NCBI RefSeq assembly: GCF_000213175.1
Contig: NW_009799100.1
Coordinates: 4,703,526 to 4,767,525, forward strand
Source: Neurospora tetrasperma FGSC 2508
Lineage: Eukaryota > Ascomycota > Sordariomycetes > Sordariales > Sordariaceae
DNA length: 64,000 bases
Reading direction: 5' to 3'
Shown here: one piece after another, positions 22,745 through 34,811 of the stretch
Position numbering within the stretch: the first letter of the stretch is position 1
How the letters are laid out: every line of letters begins with the position of its first letter
Notes under the pieces: generated by a model
The model's input: the letters and a program-made list of their open reading frames with translations, nothing else
Told to the model about the DNA's origin: nothing
Databases searched by the model: none
Position numbers and translations under genes: made by a program

Positions 22745-24303
22745 ATGGCCGCCGCTACGGTCAACCCGTTGATGTCGACCCAAAAGTCAGACAGCAGTCT
22801 ACAAGTAGCTCTACACCCGCTGCCCATCCTGGAGATTTCCGACTACATCACACGCAGCTACCTACGCGGCTACAAGGGCGCCATCGTAGGTGCCCTCATC
22901 GGCCAGCAAAATGGCCGCCAGATCACCATCGAGCACAGCTTCTCGGTCAAGACCGAACACACTGGCCAGAACTACAAGGTTGATTCGGAGTGGTTTACGG
23001 CTCGCCTGGACCAAAGTCAGTTGCCCTCCTATAACGACACTTGTGCACAGCTCCAAGGCAGTACCACTGACACACAGATTCTCCCTCTACAGTGAAAGCC
23101 GTCCACAAAGACCGTGCTCTCGACTTTGTCGGATGGTACACCCTAGTGCCCAAGAGCGGTCCTACCGACGCCCATCTCCCAATACACAGCTACTTTTACT
23201 CACAGAACGAGTCCGCCGTGCTTCTTGGCTTTCACATCCACGAAATCCTGAACCCCGTGGCCGGCGATCCCCTACCTTTGACGATATACGAGAGCAACCT
23301 GGAGATTGTCGATGGCACCGAGGCCAGCACTGCAGAAGTAGAAGGCGAAGATAGAGAGATGAAGGATGTCACAGCCGAGCCCTCAAGATCCATCAAGTTC
23401 CGGGAACTTCCCTACACCACAGAAACGGGTGAAGCCGAGATGATCGCCCTGGAATTCGTGCGGGAAGGTGGCAGTGCCAACGTTACCACTAGCGCAACCA
23501 ATACAACAGCCGCCGAGGACGAGGGCTCCGACAAGCCTCTCATGAAGAAAGTTGTCGACACAAACAAGGGCAGCAAACGACGCGCCGTGAGCTCAGATGA
23601 TGCTGCGGCAGAAGCACCCACAACGAGTAGCGCCGCCAAAGGAACCGCAACAAATAACAACAGAGACGCCAACCTCACCAAGGCCGAACTAGATTACATG
23701 TCGGCTCTCCAGGCCAAGTACAACGCCGTGCAAATGATGAAGAAGCGACTCGACACCGTCATCTCCTACCTCCAACGCCTACCCCCCGATTACCTTTCCA
23801 GCGGAGACGCCTCCTCCCAACAGCAGCAGCAGCAGCAGCAAACAGAGGGTACAGTCCAGCCCCAGTACACGGTTCCCTCGAACAAGATTCTTCGCCAGAT
23901 CCAAGCGCTGGTGACCAACGTCCAGCTAGTCATGTCCAACTCGACTTCAGGGCAAGGACAAGGACAAGGAGAGAGGGACACGGATCTCGGCGCGTTAGAA
24001 AAGGAGCTGCTCAAGGAAACCAACGACGTCAAGCTCGTCGAGCTGATTGCCGATCTGATGAGCAGCGTCAAGGACATGAAGGAAGTGGGCAAGAAGTTCC
24101 ACGTGGTCGAGACGGCCAAGAATAGCAAGCGGCGCGAACAGGCTTCACACGGCGGCGGAGAACGGTTTAATCCCCACCACCAATACCCGGGCGGCGGCGG
24201 CAGCAGCATGATGAGAGAGCACGCCGGCTTGGTTGGCGAGGTCTCTGCTTCTGGTGCTGGTGGTTCAGGTCCTGCTGGTGATTTGGCTAGGTTCGATCAC
24301 TAG
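22745..24303 (+). CDS. CSN6: COP9 signalosome subunit 6 (MPN- domain)
   Basis: Two exons, 22745-23015 and 23093-24303, 493 aa. The 77-nt intron has a GTCAGT donor (C at +3, unusual), a CTGAC branch site and a CTACAG acceptor. Splicing rebuilds ARLDQ-MKAVHKDRALDFVGWYTL. The MPN domain covers about residues 20-165: VALHPLPILEISDYITR, VGALIGQQNGRQITIEHSF, FVGWYTLVP, IHSYFYSQNESAVLLGFHI. The JAMM zinc motif H-x-H...S...D is absent, as expected for CSN6, which is structural rather than catalytic (CSN5 carries the deneddylase). An expanded acidic and low-complexity middle (about 200-330, with a short poly-Gln) precedes a helical C-terminus that would join the CSN helical bundle. eIF3f was considered, but the VALHPL...ISD signature favours CSN6. 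Confidence 0.88.
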
Positions 24304-25668
24304 GGGTTTTCGCGCTAGGAATGCTGCTGTTGAATACGAAGACTTTGAACTTTATCAAGTAGTCCATCCGCCACTGGGATTTGCCGTTCGGTTGCTACGT
24401 TTGATTGTAGTAACCAGGGAATCTGACACGGATGGCTTGTGCCGGAGATTTGACAGCTACAGTACATCATGACCTGCCTTACGATGTCTTGAGACAAAGT
24501 CGTGGGCGTAATCACTATGGTAGTCTAGCTGGGATGAACTTGCAAGCAGGAGGGAGCGAGTTTGACCCATTTCGATTCATTTTCGACCTGGACCTGGTGC
24601 GGATAATACTTTAGGTAGATGTTGCCGGATGGGGTATTATTATGATGATGCATGACGACGACGATGAGTCAACAAAACAAATACAATAGATGAGCAGGAG
24701 CTATGTACTAGGGAAAGAGGCTGGTAAGGCTCGGCTCGGCTCAGATCAAAGCAGCTATTAGCACTTCGTTGAAAGACTCGGATAATGGAAACATAACCAT
24801 ACCATAAGCTAATCAGCTGTCATGAGTGAGTACCTTTGATTGTTGTCCTGGCAAGTATTTTTCTTACACTAGAAGATGGAAGGATGTAAATGAGACGAGA
24901 ACGAGAAAACAAAGACCAAGGAAGAGGAGTAGATGCTGGAAGGTAGGGCAGCTAGCTAGTTGATGGAGAAACGACAAGGCTTTCGAAAGGGGGTCTACAA
25001 ACATGAAGATGCATGCGACGGAAGGACGCAACATGAGAGAAATGAAATAGAAATGATGATACTTGTTGTTGGAAGGTAGACCGTCAGAGATTATAGTCTA
25101 ATAGGACAGTATATGAACCCGAACTGTCATGCCGTCTGGTTTATGTCTTGCACGTAAATATTCTCCTCACCCCCAACGACGTTATAGTCATGTACCTCAC
25201 TTCACTTCAACTTCACATCTACGATCGCTCATGCCGTCATCACCATCATCGTCATCATCATTCACTACATGTCCTAACTGTAAAATACTCCCCCCGTCTC
25301 CATCTTCTTCCCTTGAAAAAAACTTGCCCATCGCCCAACATCAATATAATTTACACCCGCATTGCATTAGAAAATACTGATAACCTTCACCATCGTAGTT
25401 ATCCTCATCCTCATCCTCATCCTCTTCCCGACCCCAGTAATAATCTCTGATAACCCACTGACCCAGTCCTCTTCCTCCTCGCCCGCCCATTCTCGTCCCC
25501 TCCGCCGACTACCGCAGCAGCTTTCCCGCCCTTCAAGCTCCCACCTGCACTACTACTCCCGCTCCGATTCCTAGCATTGTTCTCTTGTTGATATCCCAGC
25601 AGTGCCCCCGAAGCGTCCCTACCACTACTACTGAGTCTAGCAGTCCGCGCCGGGGTGACTGTTGCGAT
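24304..25668. other. Intergenic, convergent 3' ends of CSN6 and VPS17
   Basis: 1.4 kb of 3' flanking DNA with CAT/ATC-rich low complexity near 25225-25265 and near 25395-25430. No gene recognised. Confidence 0.45.
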
Positions 25669-27791
25669 TCAAAATGTACTCGTGGCCAACCGACTGGCCG
25701 CGTTCCTGGCATCCACTCTATCCTCATCGTCCTCCTCCGGCAGACCCACCAAGCCGCCCACGGCACCCCTCGCGCCGCCGCTGCCTGGTCTCTCGGCGTC
25801 CTCGCCGCCAGCTTCCTCCCCTTCCACGCCGCCGCCGGCACCAACGCCCAGCACGCTACCGGCCATGAAGCTACCGGATATGCTCCTAGCGCCGCTGACC
25901 GAGCCGGCCTCGCCGAGTCTCGCGCGCGGGACGCCGCTCCACGCGTCGCCCTTGGGGCCCTGACTGGCCGCCAGGCTGGCGCGCCGGACGGTGGGGTGCG
26001 ACTCGCGGCCGAGGCGGGACAGGCCGCCGCTGGAGTCGATGGCGCGGATGTCGGGCCGGACGCTCTCGAGCAGGGCCAGGGTGCGGCGCTCGGCCTCGAT
26101 CTGGCGGAGCACGTACTCGCGAATGGACAGGCGCATGTCGGCGGCGGTGCGGGCGAACCACTTGCGGCGCTCGTGCACCAGGTTCTGGGTGACGCGGGTG
26201 GTCTTGTGTTGGAGGGTCGATTCGGCCTCCTGGGCGTCGCGAAGGGCGGCGATGGCCTCGTCGACGCGCTCGCGGCGTACGTTGGAAGAGGACTTGAGTC
26301 GGTCGGCGGCGTGGAGCTTGCTACGGGTGAGCTCTTGGGCTTGGAGCAGCTCGCGCATGAGAATCTGCCGGTTGGTGAGAGTTTCCTTGACGATAAAGGC
26401 GTCGCTGGAGTGGTACTGGAAGGGATCGCCGATGGTGGTGGCCTCGGCGGTCGCCTGGGCGGCGTGTAGATCACCGACGGTCTGGAGGACCTTGCCTAGC
26501 TTGCGGTAGGCGTTCGAAAGACCGGGATGAGGCTCTTGGATGTGCATGTTTGAGAGCTTGATGCCGTAGTCGGCTTCGACTAACCCAAGACCTGGAAGAG
26601 GGACAAAATGTTAGTAACTGCCGGGAAAAATTTGTTTTTGGTAAGGTGGTGGAAGAAGAAGCTCTACCTCTACGAGTCTTGACAAGTTTATCGACCTTGT
26701 GTCCAGCATCCATGGCACCTAGGTAGAACAACTTGACAATAGGGCGCGCCTCCTGCAACTCGGGGGTATCATCGGGTGGAGGAGCAAACTGCTTCAGGAT
26801 CTTGCGGCGCACACCAGTCGCAGGTTGCTTCTTCTTGACCATAGGACTGTAGCCAAAATCACTCTCGGTAAAGAGGACCATCTCGTCATCCCTCATCAAG
26901 ACCTCGTTACTGCAGACATAGTTGAACCAGCGCTGCATCAGTGCCTTGACGCGAGCCTCATCTTCGTCGGTTCCGGCACCGGCAGAGGTGAGCGCTGGCG
27001 GCACAGCAGGTACAATGGCCTCGGGGTTCGCGGATATGAGGTGCTCAGCGAGCTTGATGAACTCGGAGTGTAGTCGGCGAACATCGCGGTACTGCGTGGT
27101 ACGGAAACTGGGTAGGTTCGTCTGTCACTCAAGTTAGCAGGCGCATGGGCCGTGGGCACAGAAGAGAGGTCATAAGTACGTGAACATCAAATCTCAGAAT
27201 AGGATCCTTGCGGCCGGTACGTTCAAGTCCAGTAATCTTAGCCTGTAACTTGAACTGCGGTTGCGGTCTCCGGAATTGCTGCTGTACTTGCTGATGTGGT
27301 GAGTATGGCTGTTGCTGGGGTGGCGGCTGCTGCTGATATTGTTGATATTGTTGTGGCTGTTGCTGCTGCTGCTGCTGATGGGGCGGGTACTGGGCATGAT
27401 GTTGTTGTTCTTGCGGTTGCTGATGCTGTCCGTTCTCGGTTTGCGGCTCTTGATGCGATTCTGTCTGAGACTGCGGGTGGACTTCGCCGTGGCTGTCATC
27501 GGCCTGACCCTCCTGCTGGGGTTGGCCTGAGGGAACATGGTCGGAGAATAGGGCGCCCGATTGAGCCTCGGGCGCGTCGGTGCTATCATGTCGGCGGAAT
27601 CCATTGTCTCCAGCACCAAACCCACCCTCGTCATCGAGGCCATTATTCGGAGTCGGAGGCACATAGTCATCGGGGATGATGGTTGAGGCGAAGGTCGAGC
27701 GGGTTGGCCGTGGCGACGAGCTAGGGGAGTTGCCCCAGGGAGAGCTACCGGCGGCGTGCTCGGTGTCGTTTATCGATGCGCTATAGTCCAT
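25669..27791 (-). CDS. VPS17: Retromer sorting nexin Vps17 (PX-BAR)
   Basis: Three exons: 27791-27180, 27121-26668 and 26591-25669, encoding 662 aa. Introns are 58 nt (GTACTT/CAG) and 76 nt (GTAGAG/CAG). Residues 1-175 are disordered and Gln/Pro-rich with long Gln runs. A PX domain lies at about 180-315 (FKLQAKITGLERTGRKDPILRFDV, TTQYRDVRRLHSEFIKLAEHL, WFNYVCSNEVLMRDDEMVLFTESDFGYSP). A BAR region follows at about 335-560 (GHKVDKLVKTRRGLGLVEADYGIKLSNM, LSNAYRKLGKVLQTVGDLHAAQATAEATTIGDPFQYHSSDAFIVKETL). The tail is Gly/Ala-rich. In yeast, Vps17 pairs with Vps5 to bend endosomal membrane during retrieval of cargo to the Golgi. The basic phosphoinositide-binding motif is weak in Vps17 proteins generally, and here too. 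Confidence 0.93.
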
Positions 27792-28776
27792 GATGTATCT
27801 CGCTGTCTAACCTTGTTCGATTTGGTTCGGGGGAATCACGTCCGGGACAGACGATGTCCTGAAAGGAGAGGTGGTCGAGAGGAGGAAGAGGCAGGAGAGG
27901 AGAGGGGACGGTCGACGGCGTGGGCGGTCGGGATGACGTTGCTTTTGGTGAGGCCGCTGAGTGTAGGCACAAGTAGTGTAGTGTAGTGTACAGGCACGAA
28001 AGACTGGGGCTAATCCCTTTTGTCACTGGCACTGGAGGGCTGCGCCAAAGATGAGGGCGAACTGGCGGCCGGCTTGGTTCAAGGTCTGTCTGTCTCCTGT
28101 CTTGCCTCGAATAAATATCTACAAGACTTGGACTTGGAGAATTCGAGTTCGTAAAGTTTTGATTTATCTGGGGGATCGTCTAGCCAGCTTTGCGCTTGAG
28201 CACTAAAAGACGAATGAGAATGCTCTCAACAATGTCAACGAGAAGCTGTTCCTGGTGTTTGGGCTTCCTTCAGTGGATGATTGGCATCTCCATCGTCTCC
28301 ATCGTCCGCACCAAGCAAGAAGGAAGTGGGGTTTTTGTTGGGATCCACATGTTCGGCGAGAGGTTCTAGCCCGCAGCTGGTGAGCAGCTCTTGACAGCTC
28401 TAGCTTTAAGCTTTGACAGCTGGCAGCGAGTCCCATGAAGCTTCTGAGGGCAGCTCTCCACCACCACCACCACCAACCCTCACTCACTCTCTTGTTTGAT
28501 CGCGATGCCTTGATCAGCGTCTGACATCCTGGGCTTATTGAATCAAGCTGTTTTTCTTGTTGAGTGATGAAAAAGTATCCTAGAGAGATAGTTTTACTGT
28601 GAAAGCTCGAAACAAGTGGGTTCTTGTCGGGTCCTTTGTTTTCCCTCAACGTACAAGTACCTGTTCCGTGTGGTGAGGTGTGATTGCAACCGGGATTGGT
28701 CGCTTCTCTTCAATGTTTATCTCCCCTTTCACACCAAAAACCCAACCCATTCAGTCTGGGTTGTTAGTCTAGTGCC
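27792..28776. other. Intergenic, divergent promoters of VPS17 and MEF2
   Basis: About 1 kb. It contains a TAGTGTAGTGTAGTGTA tandem motif at 27973-27990, close upstream of VPS17. A CCACCACCACCACC run lies near 28458. No gene seen. Confidence 0.5.
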
Positions 28777-31441
28777 ATGCTTTTAGCTGCCCCCCTTCGT
28801 GGATGCCGCCATGGGCACCGCGCCTTTCTTCCTTTAAGCCTACCCACCGTGGTAAAGGCAACTTCTCCTCTTGCTGCCACCAGTTTTCCTCACTTCAAGA
28901 GGTTCTACGCCGACCCTGCTCACGATGCAAGGGTCGAGGCAATCCGCAACATTGGCATCATTGCCCATGTCGATGCCGTAAGTCCTTTACTTCTTGAAGG
29001 AAGAGTTCTGCGTTCTAACCCAATTCCCAGGGCAAAACCACAACAACTGAGCGAATGCTCTATTACAGTGGCTTGTCCAGACATCTTGGAAGTAAGCTAG
29101 CCAGCTCGTCGACGGAGTGAGCATGTCACTTACACCCCTTGCAGATGTTCAGGATGGCAACACCATGACCGACTTCCTTCCTATGGAGCGTGAGCGGGGC
29201 ATCACCATCCAGTCCGCTGCCGTTACCTTTCTCTGGCCTCCACAGCAGAGTTTGGCTCCCGGCCAACAACCAAAGAGCATCAACCTGATCGATACGCCAG
29301 GCCACCAGGACTTCCGCTACGAGGTTGACCGTTGCTTGCCGATTCTTGACGGTGCTGTCTGCATCCTTGATGCTGTCAAGGGGGTTGAAACTCATACCGA
29401 GCGAGTCTGGGAGTCTGCCCAACTATCAAAGATCCCGAGACTGATCTTTGTCAACAAGCTCGACCGTGATGGTGCCTCCTTCAAGAGATCATGCCTCGAG
29501 GTGGCTTCACGACTCCGAACTTATCCTTTGATTTGCCAAATTCCGTGGTGGAATAAGGATGAATTTGTTGGTGTCATCGACATCATCAACCTCGTCGGCA
29601 TGAAGTTCTCCAGCACGGGCCAAATGTCACTTGTGAGTGAGGAGACCATTGGCAAGGAGAACCCGACTCTTCGTGCCGAAATGGATAAAGCCCGTCTTAG
29701 TCTCATCGAGACACTCTCCGAACATGATGATGCCGTCATGGAGGAGTTTCTCGAGCTCGAAAAGGATGTGCCCACTTCCTCCATTAAGAAAGCCGTTAGA
29801 AAACTGATCATGGATGGAGAGGCAAAGTTCTCCCCCATCTTTGCCGGCGCTTCTCTCAAGAACATTGGTGTGCAGCCATTACTTGATGGTGTCATTGACT
29901 ACTTACCCAGCCCTCTCGATAGACCAGAAGTGGAGGTCATTCAAGGCAAGAAGGCAATGCCGCTATCCAAGCTCCTTACTCTGCAAGACAAGAAGAAGAA
30001 GAACCATGGCCATCAGGCTAACCACCAGTCACCCATCACAACCATCGGTCACGTCTTCAAAGTCGTTGACGATCCCCGCCGCGGTATGATGAGTTTCGTC
30101 CGGGTTTATCACGGCGCTCTCAACCGCAGCAATCACCTCTACAACAGCAACATGAATGCCTTTGAGAAAGCTCAAGCGCTTCTTCACGTCTCTGCCAAAG
30201 ATCACCAAGACATTCAACACCTCAGTACCGGCCAGATTGGCGCTCTTACCGGCTTGAAACAAGCTCGCACTGGTGACACCCTGCTCACCTTCCCCGGCAG
30301 CCACAACCCCAAGGCTCCCGAGCAGTTCAGAGCCGTCCACATCAAAACCCTCGACACTCCTCCCGCGGTGGCCTTCATCTCCATCGAGCCCTACACCAAG
30401 ACCGCCAGCGAGAAGATCGAAGAAGCCCTCAGCAAGCTCTCGCGCGAAGACCCCAGTATCCGCTGGAGCAAGGACGAAAAGACGGACCAGCTGATCCTCT
30501 CCGGCATGGGTCTCCTCCACCTCGAGATCGCCCAACACCGTCTCCTGACGCACTACAAGATCGACCGCGATGCCGCCATCTGGGGCGACATCGAAGTCGA
30601 GTACTCGGAATGCCTCCTCTCCCCCGTCCCACCGCACCGCGCCGTCTTCGACCGCCCCATGCGCGGCGAGAACGGCAAAGCCGCTTGCACCGCGACCTTG
30701 GTCCCCGTCGAGGACCACCACCGCCACGAATCCATTCTCGAGTCCTGCGTCGAGCGCGACGGCAACATCATCCACATTGCGATTCCCCTTCCCGAAGGGA
30801 CCGAAGACCACGATTCCTTACCCTTTGACGCCGAGCTCGTCCGCCAGCAGCTCCTCAACGGCGTCATCGCCGGGCTTTCGCGAGGCCCGCGCCGCAACTG
30901 TCCTGTGCGCAAGACCCACGTCACCATCACGTTTGATCCCGAGACCGACTTTTTCGGTAACATGACGACTGGCGGGCACATCACCAACGCGGCGCTGCAG
31001 GCCGTGCGCGCCTGTCTGAAGGAGGCGCACGCCAACTCGGCCATGGGCATCCTGGAGCCCTTCACCAACGTGACGATCCACTGCCCCGAGGAAGCGTCGC
31101 ACGCGATCCAGCACGACCTCGTCTCGGCGCGCGGCGGCGCGGTGCTCGAGGTGAGGAGACCCGAGGAGAGTGAGGCGGACGCTGCGTTTATCAGCGAGGG
31201 CGGAGGCATCGATCTGAGCAGGGTGTACGTCCCGCCGGATCCGTACGAGAGCGTGCAGAGCTTGCGAGACCCCAAGAAGAGCGTGGTGCGCATGCTGGAG
31301 ATTGTGGGCAAGGCGCCGCTGAAGGATATGATGAAGTACGATAGCCAGCTGAGGAGCATGACGGGCGGTAGGCACTCGTTGCAGTTGGATCCGGGCGAGT
31401 TTGAGCTGGTGACGGGGCCGAGGGAGAAGATGCTTGGGTGA
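28777..31441 (+). CDS. MEF2: Mitochondrial elongation factor G2 (ribosome recycling GTPase Mef2)
   Basis: Three exons: 28777-28977, 29031-29091 and 29145-31441, encoding 852 aa. Both introns are 53 nt (GTAAGT/CAG and GTAAGC/CAG). Intron 1 splits the P-loop between AHVDA and GKTTTTERM, so G1 exists only after splicing. Other GTPase motifs: TDFLPMERERGITIQSA (G2), DTPGHQDF (G3, about 136), NKLD (G4, about 190). Domains II-V follow, with an EF-G domain IV segment (VKMTVTFDPE-like HVTITFDPETDFFGNMTTGGHI) and RSMTGGRHSLQLDPGEFELV at the end. The N-terminus MLLAAPLRGCRHGHRAFLPLSL is a likely mitochondrial presequence. LGNVQDGNTMTDF matches Mef2 rather than Mef1. Role: splits post-termination mitoribosomes with the recycling factor. 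An overlong internal stretch near residues 280-310 (KKKKNHGHQANHQ) is a linker insert. Confidence 0.94.
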
Positions 31442-34400
31442 GTGAATTGTAGATGATGGCGATATATGTACGATATTGATTGATGAATGTGCATGGTACA
31501 AATCTGCCTGCTCTAGTGTGGTGGTTCTATTCTCGCTGGTGTCATTCCTCTTCCCTTGGAAACATTCATGAACAATCAACAGAATCGTGATGATGACAGT
31601 TCATCCATCTCCCTAGCTCGAAATCTGAACTTTGGCCTCCATTCGTCAAGAACGTTTATCATCTGACCTTTTTGTCCATCTCATATTACTCTTGGGAAGG
31701 GCCCTAATAATAAAAAAAAAATAAAAAATAAAAAAAAACGGCATACTTCAAGGCTCCTTGAACCTGCCAAATTCCACAGAAGCTGAGTTCTGGTTTTCAC
31801 GAAACTATACGGTTTTCCTAACCTAAAGTATGTGCCAACCATAATCATAAACACCTACCTCCACACTTATCGCGCAGCTTTGTTCCCTTTCACTCGAGAA
31901 GCGTTTCTAGATGCTGATTTGAGGCTTCCGATGCTGCAACATGGCAGCTTGTCATGTGCTGTGCTGTGCGCCATACAACTAGAGTCAAAGGAGGCTGCCG
32001 TAACAGTTTGGTTGAGTTGTGAATGTCATTGAACACAATTAAATCACGGGCGGTTGATTTGTTGGGCGAGCCGCCGTCCGCCATCCGCTGGTATACATGC
32101 AGACAAGCAGCAGAAATTGATTGATCCCATCGAGAAAGGCCACTTCCCGGTCTCGATCATCAAAGAGATAGATACTCACCAGGCTGGATCATATGCAGAT
32201 GATGAGGACACGATCTTGGCTGCTGCAAACATGTCATGATCCGATAGGCAGAGGAAAACAAGTCTGGTTGTGCAGTGGTATAGCCGAGGCGGTTGCTTCC
32301 TGTTTTGAAGTGAATAGCATCTTGATTAGGGACGCGGGAATAAGGTAACGCAGCATCAATTTGTTGCTAAATAGATGGCCTATACGATATCCCACTTCAG
32401 GTGAGCGCAATGGATGGACGACCATTTTTGGCCAGAACCACGGGAAGTTGGCCGTGTCCTGATAGGAACCACGGCAGCATTGTATGCTTGTCCGCGGCTG
32501 GCCAGAGATGATGTCAAACTTGAAGCTGGAGATGGAGATGCCACATAGGCACTACCCGTTGTCGAAACGAGTGAGACTGGTGATATCCTATATCTAGGCA
32601 GATAAAGTAGGCCTGGTACCTGACAGCTTGAATCAACACGCTGATTTGGAAGTGTTAGGGGTTGAGCCGTGTACATTATAATAGCATGCCTCTGCGGGTG
32701 ATATTGAAAGTTGCCGACACGTGGGTCGAACGGCTTGGACGAGGGGGCACCTTGAGAGCATGTGAAGTGATCCATGAAACCTCGACGCTCGGGAATAAGA
32801 TACCCGGAAGTATGATGTTGTGCGAGGATCGATGCTGTCCGTTTCTTTTCGGGGAGTCGATGGCTACTTCCGCCGGCTTCCCTTGTGCTTCCCTCAGGGC
32901 AGAGGCGTTATCTCTCACAAGACAGCGGAACCGGCCTCGTTTGAGCAATGATGCATGATTGCATCTGACTGCCGTTCCAACAGTTGCCGTAATAGGAGGG
33001 GTTATTCGGGCGCCTCACCCGCCGCAGTAGGGCCATGGAGAGTAGCATTTCGCTATCTGCCATTGTCTGTTTTAACATCGCCCAAAGGATAAATGTCCTA
33101 TGTTGAACAAGCTGACTACTGAATCCGGCCCGTCACTCGGTCAATAGATTGCAAAAGCTGAATAAAATTGCGTCTTCTTTGAAAGTGATAAGGACCAACT
33201 GCCTGGGAAGGAGAGATGCAATGGAAGAGACCTCACAGTGGAAGAAAGATGTTCTTTCCCAACCAGTCGTCACGACACAGACAGGACTTGAAGTACACTG
33301 GACGCTGATTGGTCAACTTGGGCACCTCTCCGAGAAGCAGCCGTCCCTCCTTCTCTTCCTTCAATTTTCTCTTTCCATTCACTTTTCACTCAATTCAAAG
33401 TTGTGTCACCCTTCCATCCCGCATTCCTCTCTTCTCTTCCCATTCTCCGTGCTCCACGATCCTCGATCTCGATGACCCGGAAGACCATGTCCAACTGCCA
33501 AATCGCACACCATCCTTCATGCGCGTCAAGCGTGGATCAGCCACGAACACCACCATCAATACCACCACCACCACCACCTGTCCTCCACGACACACTGCGG
33601 TATCTCGTATATCATCCTTCATCAACTACAATGCTGGCCGTACTGCGTTCTGTAGGTGATATCTGCGCTATCACATCATGATCCTTGCCATTATCTTGGC
33701 TCAACGGCATCAGTTGCTTGCCATCCCGAAGAGATTATGGTACTATGGCATCCTCTGCTGCTACCTGACACCTATACCTGCAAGTCAAACCATCCAATTG
33801 GGCCGCGGTAGCCATGCCGTCCGGGCCGTACAGACATACTGACACAGCCATGTGTATAATGTCTTGTACCTAGCTAAGTATTCTCCCTCGGCATGTCAAG
33901 TCTCGGCCATTGCTTGTGCCACTACATACACATGTGCTTTGAGTCCATGTTCTTCCGGTCTCGGAAGGACTGTTACATCAACGCTGCCCTTTCAACGTCA
34001 ACCAGCATAGACGATAACTTCACGCGCGCAAAGTTGTGCAGCTGCCGGTCTCCTTGCATGCCTTTCCGAGATTAGAGCGTGTTGGACTACTGTGGGGCGC
34101 ATGTCTATGATATTTTTCGAGACATCGGGAGATAACCGTCAGATCTCTTACTGGTGAGCTTGTTCGAGAAAGAAATCATTGTTGTTCAGACGCCGGTTCA
34201 TGGTATCCTACTCTGTGTCTGTCACGGATCCATGCGTTCTGGGCCCTGGATGTGATTAATCCTAACTCAACCATTAAAAAAAAAAAGCTGAGGCACGTCA
34301 ATGGAGAGTAACATTTCAAATGTCGCGTTGGCACAAGGGATTCATAAACTTCTGGGTGAGGGGTGTTTCGTGAGTTCTGGCCTTTCCCTTGACCATCACC

Positions 34401-34811
34401 ATCAAAGTTACCATCATCAGACCCTTGTTATATTCTTCCAGGCAGTGAGCCTTTGCATCTGGCTTCAACTATCTTGAACCTTCTCAACTATCTTCCCTCC
34501 AACTTGCGTCCCTTCAGTCAACTCCGCCTTAACAAACGCCTAGCCATTCATCTCCGAGGTCTCAATTTGCCTCTTGTTCTCCTTCCCATCCGGCTGATAC
34601 ACTCAAGGATTTTAGTGAATGCCAAGCGGTTCTTGACACCCTTCCACCGAGCTTCTCATATATTCCAGCCTCATAGTCACTTGGACACCTATTTTCCCGA
34701 CTCTTTACAACTACAGGCCGATCTATTCCTTGAGCCTCATCGAACCAAGCCATACAATCATACCTCTTCATCTCACTCCCCTCCCACGCTTCCCTTGTCA
34801 TCTATCCCCAT
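31442..34811. other. Intergenic, 3.4 kb between MEF2 and the polyol dehydrogenase gene
   Basis: No gene recognised. Contains an A-rich microsatellite near 31707-31739. Low-complexity CACCAC near 33550-33580. The last 400 nt before the dehydrogenase are pyrimidine-rich, as in long fungal 5' leaders. An upstream frame at 34453-34923 is open but lacks an ATG start and looks non-coding. Confidence 0.45.

Noticed and set aside
25585-26469. 294-codon plus-strand frame opposite VPS17
   Set aside because: Ala/Gly-rich antisense shadow; VPS17 is clearly coding.
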